From: Sphingomonas oryzagri
Lineage (GTDB): Bacteria; Pseudomonadota; Alphaproteobacteria; Sphingomonadales; Sphingomonadaceae
Assembly (NCBI RefSeq): GCF_029906645.1
Contig: NZ_JARYGZ010000001.1
Location: 1,607,208 to 1,671,207 of the forward strand
Direction: 5' to 3'
Length of the DNA stretch: 64,000 nucleotides
Shown here: one piece after another, positions 30,677 through 39,596 of the stretch
Layout: every line of letters begins with the position of its first letter
Position numbering within the stretch: position 1 is the stretch's first letter
Position numbers and translations under genes: made by a program
The notes under the pieces: generated by a model
Told to the model about the DNA's origin: nothing
What the model saw: the letters and a program-made list of their open reading frames with translations, nothing else
The model's database searches: none

Positions 30677-32091
30677 GCCTCGAGCTGGCGGAGCAGCAGC
30701 CGCACGTCGGCGTCCAGCTCGGCATCCGCCTTGCGCAGCTTCTCGATCTGGCGGACGGCATGGATCACCGTGGTGTGATCGCGCCCGCCGAAGCGGCGGC
30801 CGATCTCGGGCAGCGAGCGCGGCGTCAGCTGCTTCGCCAGATACATCGCGATCTGGCGCGGCCGGGCGACTTCGCGCGCGCGGCGGGCCGAGGTCATCTC
30901 GGCCTGGCGGATGCGGAAGTGATCGGAGACCTTGCGCTGGATCTCGTCGATCGTGATGCGGCGCTGGTGGGCGCGCAGCACGTCGGTCAGCGTTTCTTCC
31001 ACGAAGGCGACGTCGATCGGCCGGTTGTTGAGCATCGCATAGGCGATGACCCGGTTGAGCGCGCCTTCCAGCTCGCGCACGTTCGACGCGATCCGCTTGG
31101 CGAGGAAGAGCTGAACGTCCTGCGGCACGTTCACGTGCGGCATCGATTCCAGCTTGCGCTGGATGATGTTGAGCCGCAGCTCGAAATCGGCCGGGTTGAC
31201 GTCGGCGACGAGGCCCCAGGACAGGCGCGAGAGGATGCGCGCCTCGATGCCCTCGAGATCCTGCGGGCTGCGATCGGCGGTGATCACCAGCCGCTTACCG
31301 GCCGAGATGATCTCGTTCATCGTGTGGAAGAATTCCTCCTGCGTGGAATCCTTGCCGGCGATGAACTGCACGTCGTCGATCATCAGCAGGTCGGCCGAGC
31401 GCAGACGCTGCTTGAAGTTATGCGTGTCCTTGGCGCGCAGCGCGCCGACGAACTCGAACATGAACTTCTCGGCCGACATGTAGACGATCTTCGCCTTCGG
31501 CACGCGCCTACGATATTCGTGGCCGATCGCGTGCATCAGGTGCGTCTTGCCGAGGCCCGTGCCGCCATGGAGGAAGAGCGGGTTGAAGGTGAGCGCCCCA
31601 CCTTCCGCGACGGTGCGCGCCGCGTTGTAGGCGACCTCGTTGGGCTTGCCGGTGACGAAGCTGTCGAAGGTGTAGCGGCCCTCGAGCTGGATGCCCTCGA
31701 CGGTGCCGGTCGGCTCCTCGGCGGCGTTCGATTCGGGGGCAGGCTCGGGCGTGGCGACGGGAGCCACGGTGAACAGCGCCGGCTTCAGCGAATCGATGCC
31801 GGCGGTGACGATCACGCGGCGAACCTGCGGCAGATGCGCGCGCCACGCATGAAGCAGGCGCTCGGCATAATGGGTCTCGACCCAGTTCGCCATGAACTCG
31901 GAGGGCAGCGCGATACGGACCGCACCCTCGTCCTCGTCGAATCCGGCGAGGCGGGACGGCTTCAGCCAATTGTCGAAGGTCCGCGCGCCGCAATCACGGC
32001 GCAGGCCGGTGCGGATCGATTCCCACGCCAGTTCGATCGGATCGTCGATCGTGACGTGCATCGTTCCCGCCGCTCCCACTGCCTGATTCAC
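30673..32091 (-). CDS. dnaA: Chromosomal replication initiator DnaA
   Basis: 472 aa. Domain I (residues about 10-85) has [20 protein letters not shown] and [16 protein letters not shown] Glu/Ala-rich domain II linker follows. The AAA+ domain III has Walker [15 protein letters not shown], Walker [12 protein letters not shown] and the sensor/arginine-finger region [13 protein letters not shown]. Domain IV, which binds DnaA boxes, ends [19 protein letters not shown]. The GTG at 32091, preceded by GGGGAG, gives [23 protein letters not shown] 32061 is an alternative. Three GANTC sites lie upstream. Confidence 0.96.
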   Translation of the reverse strand: MNQAVGAAGTMHVTIDDPIELAWESIRTGLRRDCGARTFDNWLKPSRLAGFDEDEGAVRIALPSEFMANWVETHYAERLLHAWRAHLPQVRRVIVTAGIDSLKPALFTVAPVATPEPAPESNAAEEPTGTVEGIQLEGRYTFDSFVTGKPNEVAYNAARTVAEGGALTFNPLFLHGGTGLGKTHLMHAIGHEYRRRVPKAKIVYMSAEKFMFEFVGALRAKDTHNFKQRLRSADLLMIDDVQFIAGKDSTQEEFFHTMNEIISAGKRLVITADRSPQDLEGIEARILSRLSWGLVADVNPADFELRLNIIQRKLESMPHVNVPQDVQLFLAKRIASNVRELEGALNRVIAYAMLNNRPIDVAFVEETLTDVLRAHQRRITIDEIQRKVSDHFRIRQAEMTSARRAREVARPRQIAMYLAKQLTPRSLPEIGRRFGGRDHTTVIHAVRQIEKLRKADAELDADVRLLLRQLEA

Positions 32092-32446
32092 GCAAATCTC
32101 CCCCGCGCCCGGAAATGCCTTCCCGAGCCGCTCAAGACAAAGTTTTCCCGTTGCCGGAGACACCCCCGCGCGCCGGCCACCGGATTGTTACAAAACCCTG
32201 ATCCCCGCCGGAGTGTCGAAGCGATTCGACGTCGCCGGGAAAGCCTTTTTAGGTAGTGCGAAGGGGCGCGATCAAGCGAAGAACCGTCATTCGACTGAAA
32301 TATACATGCTTGACACGCAAACCCGCCGGATTCGTCCAAAGCGCCCGTTTTTTCGCGGTTTTCAGGGCGTTAATCTTTCCGATCCGAAACGGTGACAGCG
32401 CGAATCGTGGGAAAAGCTGGACTTTTGATTGTCACGCTTCCGTCAT
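32092..32446. promoter_or_regulatory. dnaA upstream region (no gene), with three GANTC sites
   Basis: This 355-bp stretch between dnaA and the rpsT terminator has no ORF with family features, and it is AT-richer than average. GANTC, the target of the CcrM methylase in alphaproteobacteria, occurs at 32223-32227, 32329-32333 and 32402-32406. The dnaA promoter must be here, but I cannot place the -35/-10 with confidence. I see no perfect DnaA box (TTATCCACA) in the region. Confidence 0.5.
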
Positions 32447-32486
32447 GCAAAAGGCCCGCCGATCGGGTGATCGGCGGGCCTTTGCT
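32447..32486 (-). terminator. Rho-independent terminator after rpsT
   Basis: A 15-bp stem AAAGGCCCGCCGATC/GATCGGCGGGCCTTT with loop GGGT, beginning 24 nt past the rpsT stop on the minus strand, followed by T residues (TTTTGCAT on the transcript). The A/T-flanked stem could also stop transcription from the other direction. Confidence 0.9.
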
Positions 32487-32507
32487 ACCAACGTGAAACA
32501 GAAGGGA

Positions 32508-32771
32508 TCAGCCGAGCGCGGCGACCGCCTTCGTCAGACGCGAGAACTTGCGGGCGACGGTGTTCTTGTGGAGAACGCCCTTCGACACGCCACGCTGCAT
32601 TTCCGGCTGCGCGGCCTTCAGCGCCTCGGCGGCGACAGTCTTGTCACCCGACGCGATCGCGGCCTCGACCTTCTTCACGAAGGTGCGGATGCGGCTCACC
32701 CGGTTACCGTTGATAACCTTGCGACGCTCGTTGCGACGGATCCGCTTCTTGGCCTGCGGCGTGTTCGCCAT
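32508..32771 (-). CDS. rpsT: 30S ribosomal protein S20
   Basis: 87 aa. [20 protein letters not shown] is the canonical S20 start, and [20 protein letters not shown] is the canonical end. It is monocistronic here, with its own terminator, next to dnaA in the order seen in other alphaproteobacteria. Confidence 0.97.
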   Translation of the reverse strand: MANTPQAKKRIRRNERRKVINGNRVSRIRTFVKKVEAAIASGDKTVAAEALKAAQPEMQRGVSKGVLHKNTVARKFSRLTKAVAALG

Positions 32772-32877
32772 GTGTGTCCTCGAACCTGCTCAAATGGGAT
32801 GGCGGCGTGGGGCACCCCGCGCCGGGAAGGCGTGCCCTCTACGCAGGTCGGGGGGATTCGTCAACCGCCTGCCCGCA

Positions 32878-33693
32878 CTATCTCTGGCAGGCCCGACAAT
32901 AGAAGGTGGAGCGGCCCGAATCCACGCGCCGCGTCACCACACCCTTGCCGCACGGGCACGGTTCCCCTTCCCGCCCGTAGACGCGGAACTGCTTGGAGAA
33001 ATAGCCCAGCTCGCCATCCGGCCGGGCATAGTCGCGCAGCGTCGATCCACCGGCCGCGATCGCCTCGGTCAGCACCTGCCGCGCCGCCTCGACCAGCAGG
33101 GTGCGCTTCGGACCCGTCAGCCTGCCCGCTTCGCGTGTCGGCGCGATGCGCGCGATGTTGAGCGCCTCGCACACATAGATGTTGCCCAGCCCCGCCACGA
33201 TCCGCTGATCGAGCAGCATCGCCTTGATCGGCGCGATCCGGCCCTTGAGCGCGTCGCCCAATTGCGCGGCGTTGAAATCGGCCGATAGCGGCTCCGGCCC
33301 CAGCGCCTTGAACGGCGCCCAGTCCGGCAGCGCCTCAGTGGCCATCAGATCGACCGAGCCGAAGCGGCGCGGGTCCATCAGCGACAGCCGCCGCCCCTCG
33401 TCCGTCTCGACGACGAGATGGTCATGCGTGCCGATTTCCTCGGGATCGACCCGCCATCGCCCCGACATGCCGAGATGGAACACCATCGTGTCGCCGCGAT
33501 CGGTGTGGACGAGGCCGTATTTGGCGCGCCGCCCCAATCCCGTCACCCGCGCGCCGGTCATCCGCTGGCGCAGATCGTGCGGGAAGGCGCGGCGCAGATC
33601 GGCGCGGCGCGGCTCGACGCGAGTCAGCACGCGGCCGGCGAGCACGCTCTCCAGCCCGCGCACGGTGGTTTCGACTTCGGGAAGTTCTGGCAT
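32878..33693 (-). CDS. mutM: Formamidopyrimidine-DNA glycosylase MutM/Fpg
   Basis: 271 aa. It excises 8-oxoguanine and FaPy lesions. After the initiator Met the catalytic PELPEVETTVRGL is intact, with Pro as N-terminal nucleophile and Glu. Lys in KYGLVHT is the beta-side phosphate contact. The helix-two-turn-helix GLGNIYVCEALNIARIAPTR and the C-terminal zinc finger, CPCGKGVVTRRVDSGRSTFY ending CRACQR with four Cys, are all present. The ATG at 33693 is fixed by the need for PELPEV at the N-terminus. It is divergent from ubiE. Confidence 0.97.
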   Translation of the reverse strand: MPELPEVETTVRGLESVLAGRVLTRVEPRRADLRRAFPHDLRQRMTGARVTGLGRRAKYGLVHTDRGDTMVFHLGMSGRWRVDPEEIGTHDHLVVETDEGRRLSLMDPRRFGSVDLMATEALPDWAPFKALGPEPLSADFNAAQLGDALKGRIAPIKAMLLDQRIVAGLGNIYVCEALNIARIAPTREAGRLTGPKRTLLVEAARQVLTEAIAAGGSTLRDYARPDGELGYFSKQFRVYGREGEPCPCGKGVVTRRVDSGRSTFYCRACQR

Positions 33694-33754
33694 ATCGACA
33701 CGGAGAGCTAGGATCGAATTGCGCCCTCCACAAGCGGCGGCTAAGCGCTTCGCC

Positions 33755-34489
33755 ATGAGCAGCGATACCGTCTCGTTCGGCTACAGCGAGGTAGCCCCCG
33801 AAGAAAAGACCCGCATGGTGGGCGACGTCTTCGCCAAGGTGGCCAAGCGCTACGACATCATGAACGACGCGATGTCGGGCGGCCTGCACCGGCTGTGGAA
33901 GGATCAGTTCGTCGCCCGCGTGAAACCGCGCGAAGGCGAGCAGATTCTCGACATGGCGGGCGGCACCGGCGACATCGCCTTCCGCATGGCGCGCAAGGGC
34001 GCCGAAATCACCGTTTCGGACATCAATCCGAACATGCTCGAGGTCGGCATGGAGCGGGCAAGCAAGAAGGGCATCGAGGGCCTGATCTGGTCCGAGCAGA
34101 ATGCCGAGACGCTCTCCTTCGCCGACAAGGCGTTCGACGCCTACACCATCGCCTTCGGCATCCGGAACGTGACCGACATCCCCAAGGCGCTCGGCGAGGC
34201 GCATCGCGTGCTGAAGCGCGGCGGGCGCTTCTACTGCCTCGAATTCTCGACCACGACCTGGCCGGGCTTCAAGGAGGTGTACGACGCTTACTCGCACAAG
34301 CTGGTGCCTCAGCTCGGCAAGCTGATCGCCGATGACGAGGACAGCTACCGCTATCTGATCGAATCGATCCGCCGCTTCCCCGACATGCCCACCTTCAAGG
34401 CGATGATCGGCGAAGCCGGTTTCGTGAACGCGAAGGTCGAACCGATCCTCGGCGGGCTCGTGGCGATCCACAGCGGCTGGAAGATTTGA
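33755..34489 (+). CDS. ubiE: Ubiquinone/menaquinone methyltransferase UbiE
   Basis: 244 aa. It C-methylates the demethyl-benzoquinol ring in ubiquinone synthesis. The family box GYSEVAPEEKTRMVGDVFAK, SAM motif I LDMAGGTGDIAFRMA, and the YTIAFGIRNVTDIPKALGEA plus RVLKRGGRFYCLEFS motifs are clear. The start at ATG 33755 matches the family. A repeat element begins about 10 bp after the stop codon, and ubiB lies beyond it. Confidence 0.96.
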   Translation: MSSDTVSFGYSEVAPEEKTRMVGDVFAKVAKRYDIMNDAMSGGLHRLWKDQFVARVKPREGEQILDMAGGTGDIAFRMARKGAEITVSDINPNMLEVGMERASKKGIEGLIWSEQNAETLSFADKAFDAYTIAFGIRNVTDIPKALGEAHRVLKRGGRFYCLEFSTTTWPGFKEVYDAYSHKLVPQLGKLIADDEDSYRYLIESIRRFPDMPTFKAMIGEAGFVNAKVEPILGGLVAIHSGWKI

Positions 34490-34499
34490 TGGGCATTTT

Positions 34500-34643
34500 G
34501 ATCCTCCCCGCGCATCGCGGGGGGAGGGGGACCATGCGAAGCATGGTGGAGGGGCCGCCGACGCAGTCGGCGGTGTACCACCGCCGCCCCTCCACCACCC
34601 GCTACGCGGGCGGTCCCCCTCCCCAAGCAGGCTTGGGGAGGAT
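34500..34643. repeat. Palindromic repeat, family C (about 145 bp), between ubiE and ubiB
   Basis: The ends are inverse copies: GATCCTCCCC at the left and GGGGAGGAT at the right. Nested dyads follow inward: GGGGGAGGGGGACC with GGTCCCCCTCCCC, and GGTGGAGGGG with CCCCTCCACC. A shared centre CCGCCGACGCAGTCGGCGG forms its own hairpin. It has no coding capacity, so it looks like a small non-autonomous palindromic element. A small GGAGGA hairpin at 42221-42246 is related only in its ends. The right edge contains the ubiB ribosome binding site. Confidence 0.85.
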
Positions 34644-34649
34644 TTGATC

Positions 34650-36182
34650 GTGACCTCCCGCATCGTTCATGCCGCCCGCCTGTGGAAATGGGGCCGCACG
34701 CTTGCGCGACACGGCGCGCTCATGGGGATCGAGCGCGATCCGCTGACCCCCACCCCACTGCGCCGGGCCGTGCGCCTTGCCCGGATCGGCTTTCGCGTGC
34801 CGAAGGAGCCGCGCTACGCCGACGCGCTGGAGGCGATCGGCCCTGCCGCGATCAAGTTCGGGCAGGCGCTCGCCACCCGCCCCGATCTGGTCGGCGAGGC
34901 GGCGGCGATCGACCTTTACCGCCTGCAGGACGCTCTGCCGCCCGTCCCCTTCCCGCTGATCCGCGCCTCGATCGAACAGTCGCTCGGCCGGCCGCTCGAA
35001 CAGCTCTTCGCCAGCATCGACGAGGTGCCCGTCGGCGCCGCGTCGATCGCGCAGGTCCACCGCGCCATCACCACCGAGGGCCGCGAGGTCGCGGTGAAGG
35101 TGCTGCGCCCCGGCGTCGAGCAGGATTTCGCCCGCTCCATCGACACCTACGAATGGGCCGCCGCGCAGGCCGAGCATATGGGGGGCGAGATCGGCCGCCT
35201 GCGCCCGCGTCTCGTCGTCGCCACCTTCAAGCAGTGGACCGCGCGCGAGCTGGACCTGCGCCGCGAGGCGGCGTCGGCGTCCGAGCTGGCGCGCGGGATG
35301 CTCGCCGAACCCGGCTTCCATGTGCCGACGATCGACTGGCAGCGTACCGCGCGCCGCGTGCTGACGCTCGAATGGCTGGACGGCGTGAAGCTCTCCGACA
35401 TGGCGGGTCTCGAAGCCGCCGGGCACGATCGCAAGGCGCTCGCCGCGACGCTGGTGCGCGTGTTCCTCCGGCAGGCGATTGCGGAGGGCTTCTTCCACGC
35501 CGATCTCCACCAGGGCAACCTCTTCGCGCTGCCCGACGGGCGGATCGCGGCGATCGATTTCGGCATCATGGGCCGGATCAACCGGCAGGCGCGGGTCTGG
35601 CTCGCCGAGATCCTGCACGGCCTGATCACCGGCAATTATCGCCGCGTCGCCGAAATCCATTTCGAGGCGGGCTACGTGCCGGCCCACCACAATCTCGACG
35701 AGTTCGCCACTGCGCTTCGTGCGGTGGGCGAGCCGATCCGGGGCCTGCCGGTCAAGGACATCTCGATCGGGCAGATGCTCGACGGCCTGTTCTCGATCAC
35801 CCGCGACTTCGACATGCCGGTGCAGCCGCATCTGCTGCTGCTCCAGAAGACGATGGTGATGGTGGAGGGGGTCGCGACCGGCCTCGATCCCGACATCAAC
35901 ATGTGGGATGTCGCCGCCCCCTTCGTTGGCGAATGGCTGCGCGGCGAACTGGGGCCGGAGGCGTTCCTCGCCGATCGGGTCCATGAGATCGCACGCCTCG
36001 TCCGCCGCATCCCCGATCTGCTGGAGCGGATCGACCACGCTTTCCCGCATCCCGGCGCCGCGCCCCCGCCACCGCCGCTGCCCGAGGTGCAGCTGGTGCG
36101 CGTCGGCGGCGGGTGGCGCTATGGCGTCGTCGCGGTGCTGGCCGCCGCCATCGGCGCTTTGCTGATGCACCTGATCGGATGA
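34650..36182 (+). CDS. ubiB: Ubiquinone biosynthesis kinase-like protein UbiB
   Basis: 510 aa of the ABC1/ADCK family, needed for aerobic ubiquinone synthesis. Landmarks in order: the KxGQ motif in AAIKFGQALATRPDLV, the Ala-rich loop VPVGAASIAQVHRA, the catalytic-loop-like FFHADLHQGNLF, and the metal-binding AAIDFGIMGRI. A C-terminal membrane helix, GVVAVLAAAIGALLMHLIG, anchors it. The GTG at 34650 has GGAGG 8 nt upstream; TTG 34644 is too close to that site. It follows ubiE through a repeat and overlaps the next gene by ATGA. Confidence 0.95.
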   Translation: MTSRIVHAARLWKWGRTLARHGALMGIERDPLTPTPLRRAVRLARIGFRVPKEPRYADALEAIGPAAIKFGQALATRPDLVGEAAAIDLYRLQDALPPVPFPLIRASIEQSLGRPLEQLFASIDEVPVGAASIAQVHRAITTEGREVAVKVLRPGVEQDFARSIDTYEWAAAQAEHMGGEIGRLRPRLVVATFKQWTARELDLRREAASASELARGMLAEPGFHVPTIDWQRTARRVLTLEWLDGVKLSDMAGLEAAGHDRKALAATLVRVFLRQAIAEGFFHADLHQGNLFALPDGRIAAIDFGIMGRINRQARVWLAEILHGLITGNYRRVAEIHFEAGYVPAHHNLDEFATALRAVGEPIRGLPVKDISIGQMLDGLFSITRDFDMPVQPHLLLLQKTMVMVEGVATGLDPDINMWDVAAPFVGEWLRGELGPEAFLADRVHEIARLVRRIPDLLERIDHAFPHPGAAPPPPPLPEVQLVRVGGGWRYGVVAVLAAAIGALLMHLIG

Positions 36183-37036
36183 GCGCACCGGTATCCCGCG
36201 AGTTCCGGTCGCGCCGGTTGCGGCTGCATTATCTCGAATGGGGAAATGACGACGCGCCCACGATCATCCTAGTCCATGGCGGCAACGACCATGCCCGCAG
36301 CTGGGATTTCGTCGCCGATCGCCTACGCGGGGACTATCGCATCTTTGCGCCGGACCTGCGAGGCCACGGCGACAGCGACTGGTCGCCGGACGGCCATTAT
36401 TCGCTGACCGCCAACGCGATCGACCTCGCCGAGCTGATCCGCCACGAACGGCTCGCGCCCGCCACGATCGTCGCCCATTCCTACGGGGCGATGACGGCGC
36501 TCCACCATGCGGCGCTGTTTCCGGAACAGGTCGCCCGCCTCGTCGCGATCGAGGGGATCGTCACCCGCTCGCAGACCGACGAGACCGTGCGCGATCGCAT
36601 CCGTACCCATTACGACCGGCAGCGCGCCTTCATCGACAAGACCGCCCCCCGCTACGCGACCATCGAGGATGCGGCCGCGCGTATGAAGGTCACCAACCCG
36701 CGCCTCTCGGCCGAGATGGCGCACCACCTTGCGCTGCACGGGACCAGACCCGGCGCAGATGGCGGCCATAGCTGGAAGTTCGATCCGCTGGTCCGCCTGC
36801 GCACGCCGATCGACCTGTCGCCGGAGGAGGAATTCGGGCTGTACGCGCAGATCGCCTGCCCCGTGCTGATGCTCCAGGGCGACGAAAGCACGTTCCGGAT
36901 CGGTCCGGACGATCCACGCGCCGGTGCTATCCCCGACGGGCGTCTGGTGACGCTGGAAGGCGCCGGCCACTGGGTCCAGCACGATCGGCTGGACGGCGTG
37001 GTCGAGGCGATACGGGGCTTCCTCAGTCCGGCATGA
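36179..37036 (+). CDS. Alpha/beta hydrolase
   Basis: 285 aa alpha/beta-hydrolase fold. The oxyanion-hole motif is ILVHGGNDHARSW, the strand GYRIFAPDLRGHGDSDW-like region is present, and the nucleophile elbow VAHSYGAMTAL carries the serine (about residue 103). The catalytic Asp is expected in VLMLQGDESTFRIG, and the His in LEGAGHWVQHDRLDGVV. The substrate is unknown. The ATG overlaps the ubiB stop (ATGA), so it is probably translated with ubiB. The last 14 bp overlap the convergent Anbu gene. Confidence 0.9.
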   Translation: MSAPVSREFRSRRLRLHYLEWGNDDAPTIILVHGGNDHARSWDFVADRLRGDYRIFAPDLRGHGDSDWSPDGHYSLTANAIDLAELIRHERLAPATIVAHSYGAMTALHHAALFPEQVARLVAIEGIVTRSQTDETVRDRIRTHYDRQRAFIDKTAPRYATIEDAAARMKVTNPRLSAEMAHHLALHGTRPGADGGHSWKFDPLVRLRTPIDLSPEEEFGLYAQIACPVLMLQGDESTFRIGPDDPRAGAIPDGRLVTLEGAGHWVQHDRLDGVVEAIRGFLSPA

Positions 37037-37769
37037 AGGGCGGATCGGGGATCGTCGCCCGCGCCTCGTTCAGCATCAGCGACCAGCGCGCGGAGAGATC
37101 GTTGAAATAGGGATCGTCGACGCCGATCCGCCGCTCGGTGATCGGCTGCGACGCATCCGCCGGCACGATCACGACATCGAGCGGCTTGCCCACCGCCAAG
37201 TTCGATCGCAGCGTCGAATCGAACGAGATCAGCCCGACCTTCACCACCTCGGACAGCTCGGTGTCATATTGCAGCGCGCGATCGAGGATCGGCTTGCCGT
37301 ATTTGGTCTCGCCGATCTGGAGGAAGGGCTGCTCCTTCTGGCACTCTATGAAATTGCCCTCGGGATAGAGGCGGTAGAGCGCCAGCGGCCCGTCGCCGAT
37401 CCGGCCGCCCAACAGGAAGGAGACACCGGCGGAAACCTGTGCCGCCTCCAGTGCCTTGCCGATGCTCACGTTGGCGGTCTGGATCGCCTCGCCGACCAGC
37501 TGCGCCACCCGGAACATGCTCGACATGTCGGCGATGCGACGCGGCAGCGCGCCAGCCTCGGCGGCCGGTAGCCCTTCGGCAAGCTGGGCGAGGACGTTCT
37601 GGGTGGTCGACAGATTGCCCGCCGTCGCGACGAAGACGGTACGATCCGGCCCTTCGGCCAGCGTATGCAGCTTGCGATAGACCGAAATGTCGTCAACGCC
37701 CGCATTGGTGCGGGTATCGGCGATCATCACCAGGCCCGCCTCGACCAGCATTCCCACGCAATAGGTCAT
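37023..37769 (-). CDS. Anbu proteasome-like peptidase (HslV/20S homologue)
   Basis: 248 aa Ntn-hydrolase of the Anbu group. It begins MTYCVGMLVEAGLVMIADTR, so removal of Met would expose Thr2 as N-terminal nucleophile, the expected catalytic residue. TNAGVDDISVYRKLHTLAEG is the family region holding the active-site Lys. Anbu proteins assemble into rings or open helical particles. It is the last gene of an operon with ATP-grasp, alpha-E and transglutaminase-like proteins, 58 bp downstream of the latter. No ATPase partner such as HslU is nearby. Start fixed by the MTYCV N-terminus. Confidence 0.92.
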   Translation of the reverse strand: MTYCVGMLVEAGLVMIADTRTNAGVDDISVYRKLHTLAEGPDRTVFVATAGNLSTTQNVLAQLAEGLPAAEAGALPRRIADMSSMFRVAQLVGEAIQTANVSIGKALEAAQVSAGVSFLLGGRIGDGPLALYRLYPEGNFIECQKEQPFLQIGETKYGKPILDRALQYDTELSEVVKVGLISFDSTLRSNLAVGKPLDVVIVPADASQPITERRIGVDDPYFNDLSARWSLMLNEARATIPDPPFMPD

Positions 37770-37827
37770 GTCGCGACCGCCACCCCCGATCCATCGCCCG
37801 ACGCGGCCGATGCGCGCCGGGTGCCGT

Positions 37828-38661
37828 TCACTGGCTCTGGCTTTGCCTCTGCTGGCTTGCTTCCGCAACCGCTACTTCGACGTGCAGCTCCTCGGTTCCG
37901 CCACCGACACGCGCGCCGGCCACCGGAGCGGCATCGCGATAATCCAGCCCGATCGCCACGCGGACATAGGCGTCGGTCGGCGAGACGCCATTGGCGGGAT
38001 CGAAGCCGATCCAGCCATAGCCCTCGACCCATGCTTCCGCCCAGGCATGCGCGGCCGGCTGAATATGCTGCCCGTCCGAACGCCAAAGGTGCCCGGACAC
38101 ATAGCGCGCCGGGTGACCCAGCACTCGCGCCGCCGCGAGAAACACGTGGGCATGATCCTGGCAGACGCCATGCCCGTCCGAAAAAGTGGAGGCCGCGTCG
38201 CGGTGCGGATTGCCGTCCGCCGCGTCGAAACGCAGGCGGTGATAGAGCGCGCCGCACAGGCCGTGCAGGCGCGAGAGCGGATCGGCGGCGCTTTCCGCGA
38301 TGTCGTGCGCAAAGCTGGTGATCGCAGCGTCGGCGATCGTCTGCGGCGTCGGCCTCAGGAACATCTCGACGGGCAGCGGCTCCATGGCGCCCTGCACCAT
38401 GCCGGCCTTGTTCTCGGTCAGCACCTCGCCGCCGACGGTGAGCGCGATCCGGTCGATCGGGCCGTCGACGTAGAGCATTGTCACTTCGTTGCCATAGCCG
38501 TCGCGGCTGCGCTTCAGCCGGGCGTCGCAATCGACCTCGACATGCCAGTCCACCACCGCCTGCCCATCGAAGCTCGGCGGCGTCACGCGCAGAAGCTGGA
38601 CCAGCCGGCGCTGCGGCTGGCTGAACTCGTAATGGGTGCGGTGTTCGATCCTCAGGCGCAT
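37828..38661 (-). CDS. Transglutaminase-like cysteine peptidase
   Basis: 277 aa. The N-terminal beta domain (MRLRIEHRTHYEFSQPQRRL) is followed by the transglutaminase core. The catalytic Cys is in FSDGHGVCQDHAHVFLAAAR (about residue 165), the His in QPAAHAWAEAWVEGYGWIGF, and the Asp in FDPANG. The protein lacks a signal peptide, so a cytoplasmic peptidase or amide-bond transferase is likely. The ATG overlaps the alpha-E stop (ATGA). In the conserved gene set with Anbu it is thought to act on a peptide-like product; this remains a prediction from the family. Confidence 0.93.
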   Translation of the reverse strand: MRLRIEHRTHYEFSQPQRRLVQLLRVTPPSFDGQAVVDWHVEVDCDARLKRSRDGYGNEVTMLYVDGPIDRIALTVGGEVLTENKAGMVQGAMEPLPVEMFLRPTPQTIADAAITSFAHDIAESAADPLSRLHGLCGALYHRLRFDAADGNPHRDAASTFSDGHGVCQDHAHVFLAAARVLGHPARYVSGHLWRSDGQHIQPAAHAWAEAWVEGYGWIGFDPANGVSPTDAYVRVAIGLDYRDAAPVAGARVGGGTEELHVEVAVAEASQQRQSQSQ

Positions 38662-39596
38662 CAGGAAAACCGGAATTGCTGGCCGATGGCGTAGTCGAGC
38701 CGCGCATTGTCGGCGATGAAACCGCGCAGGAACTCGTGCAGGCCGCCGGATATGATGCCGTTGACGGTGGAGCGGTTGAGCATCAGTTGGCGCGTGCGGG
38801 CCATGCGATCCGCCTCGCCCTGCCGACCGAGCCGCCGACCGATGCTGGTGAGCAGTTGCGCGACCTCGTCCGCCGATGCCGCGATGGAGCGCGGCATTTC
38901 GTGGCGCAGCACCAGCAGATCGACGACGTGCCCCGGCCGAAGCCCCTCGCGATACAGCCAACGATAGGCGGTGACGGCCGACACGGTGTGGAGGATGGTC
39001 GTCCACTGGTCGCGGTCGATCGGGCCGCCGACCTTCTCGCCTTCGGGCAGCAGCAGGTGATATTTGACGTCGATCAGCCGCGCGGTGTTGTCGGCACGCT
39101 CGATCGCCGCGCCGAGCCGCACGAAGAAGCTCGCCTCGTTGCGCAGCATCCGGTGGAGCGCGCCCTCGAAGCCCCGCGCCTCCGCCTTCAGTTTCTCGAT
39201 CATGGCGAGTGCCGCGGGCGTGCCGTCGGTGACGCGCACGTCGCGCACGAACAGCCAGGCGCGGTTGATCGCCTCCCACGCCTCGCGGGTGAGCGCGGTA
39301 CGCACCGACTTGGCGTTGTTGCGCGCGGCATCGAGGCAGGATCGGATCGAGCTGGGGTTATCGAGACTGAGCGCGAGATAGCGCCCGACCGCATCCGGGC
39401 TGACCGGCTCGCCGGTGAACCAGAAGCCGTCCTCGGCCGAGACGACGGCGAGCGCGCTTTCCCAAGCCCCCTCTCCCGCCGGCCTGGCGGACAGCAGATC
39501 GAGCCGGATCGTCGCTTCGATCAGGCGCGCGGTGAATTCGGCCCGCTCGACATAGCGGCCGAGCCAATAGAGCGAGGCGGCGGTACGCGAAAGCAT
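38661..39596 (-). CDS. Alpha-E domain protein
   Basis: 311 aa, all-helical. The family N-terminus MLSRTAASLYWLGRYVERAE and the internal repeat-like LGAAIERADNTARLIDVKYH are the two halves of the alpha-E domain, with the conserved helices ERAEFTARLIEA and WTTILHTVSAVTAYRWLYRE. No enzyme motif is known. The protein always travels with the circularly permuted ATP-grasp gene, and it may be a scaffold or partner subunit. It overlaps both neighbours by a few bases, which points to strict stoichiometric expression. Confidence 0.92.
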   Translation of the reverse strand: MLSRTAASLYWLGRYVERAEFTARLIEATIRLDLLSARPAGEGAWESALAVVSAEDGFWFTGEPVSPDAVGRYLALSLDNPSSIRSCLDAARNNAKSVRTALTREAWEAINRAWLFVRDVRVTDGTPAALAMIEKLKAEARGFEGALHRMLRNEASFFVRLGAAIERADNTARLIDVKYHLLLPEGEKVGGPIDRDQWTTILHTVSAVTAYRWLYREGLRPGHVVDLLVLRHEMPRSIAASADEVAQLLTSIGRRLGRQGEADRMARTRQLMLNRSTVNGIISGGLHEFLRGFIADNARLDYAIGQQFRFS

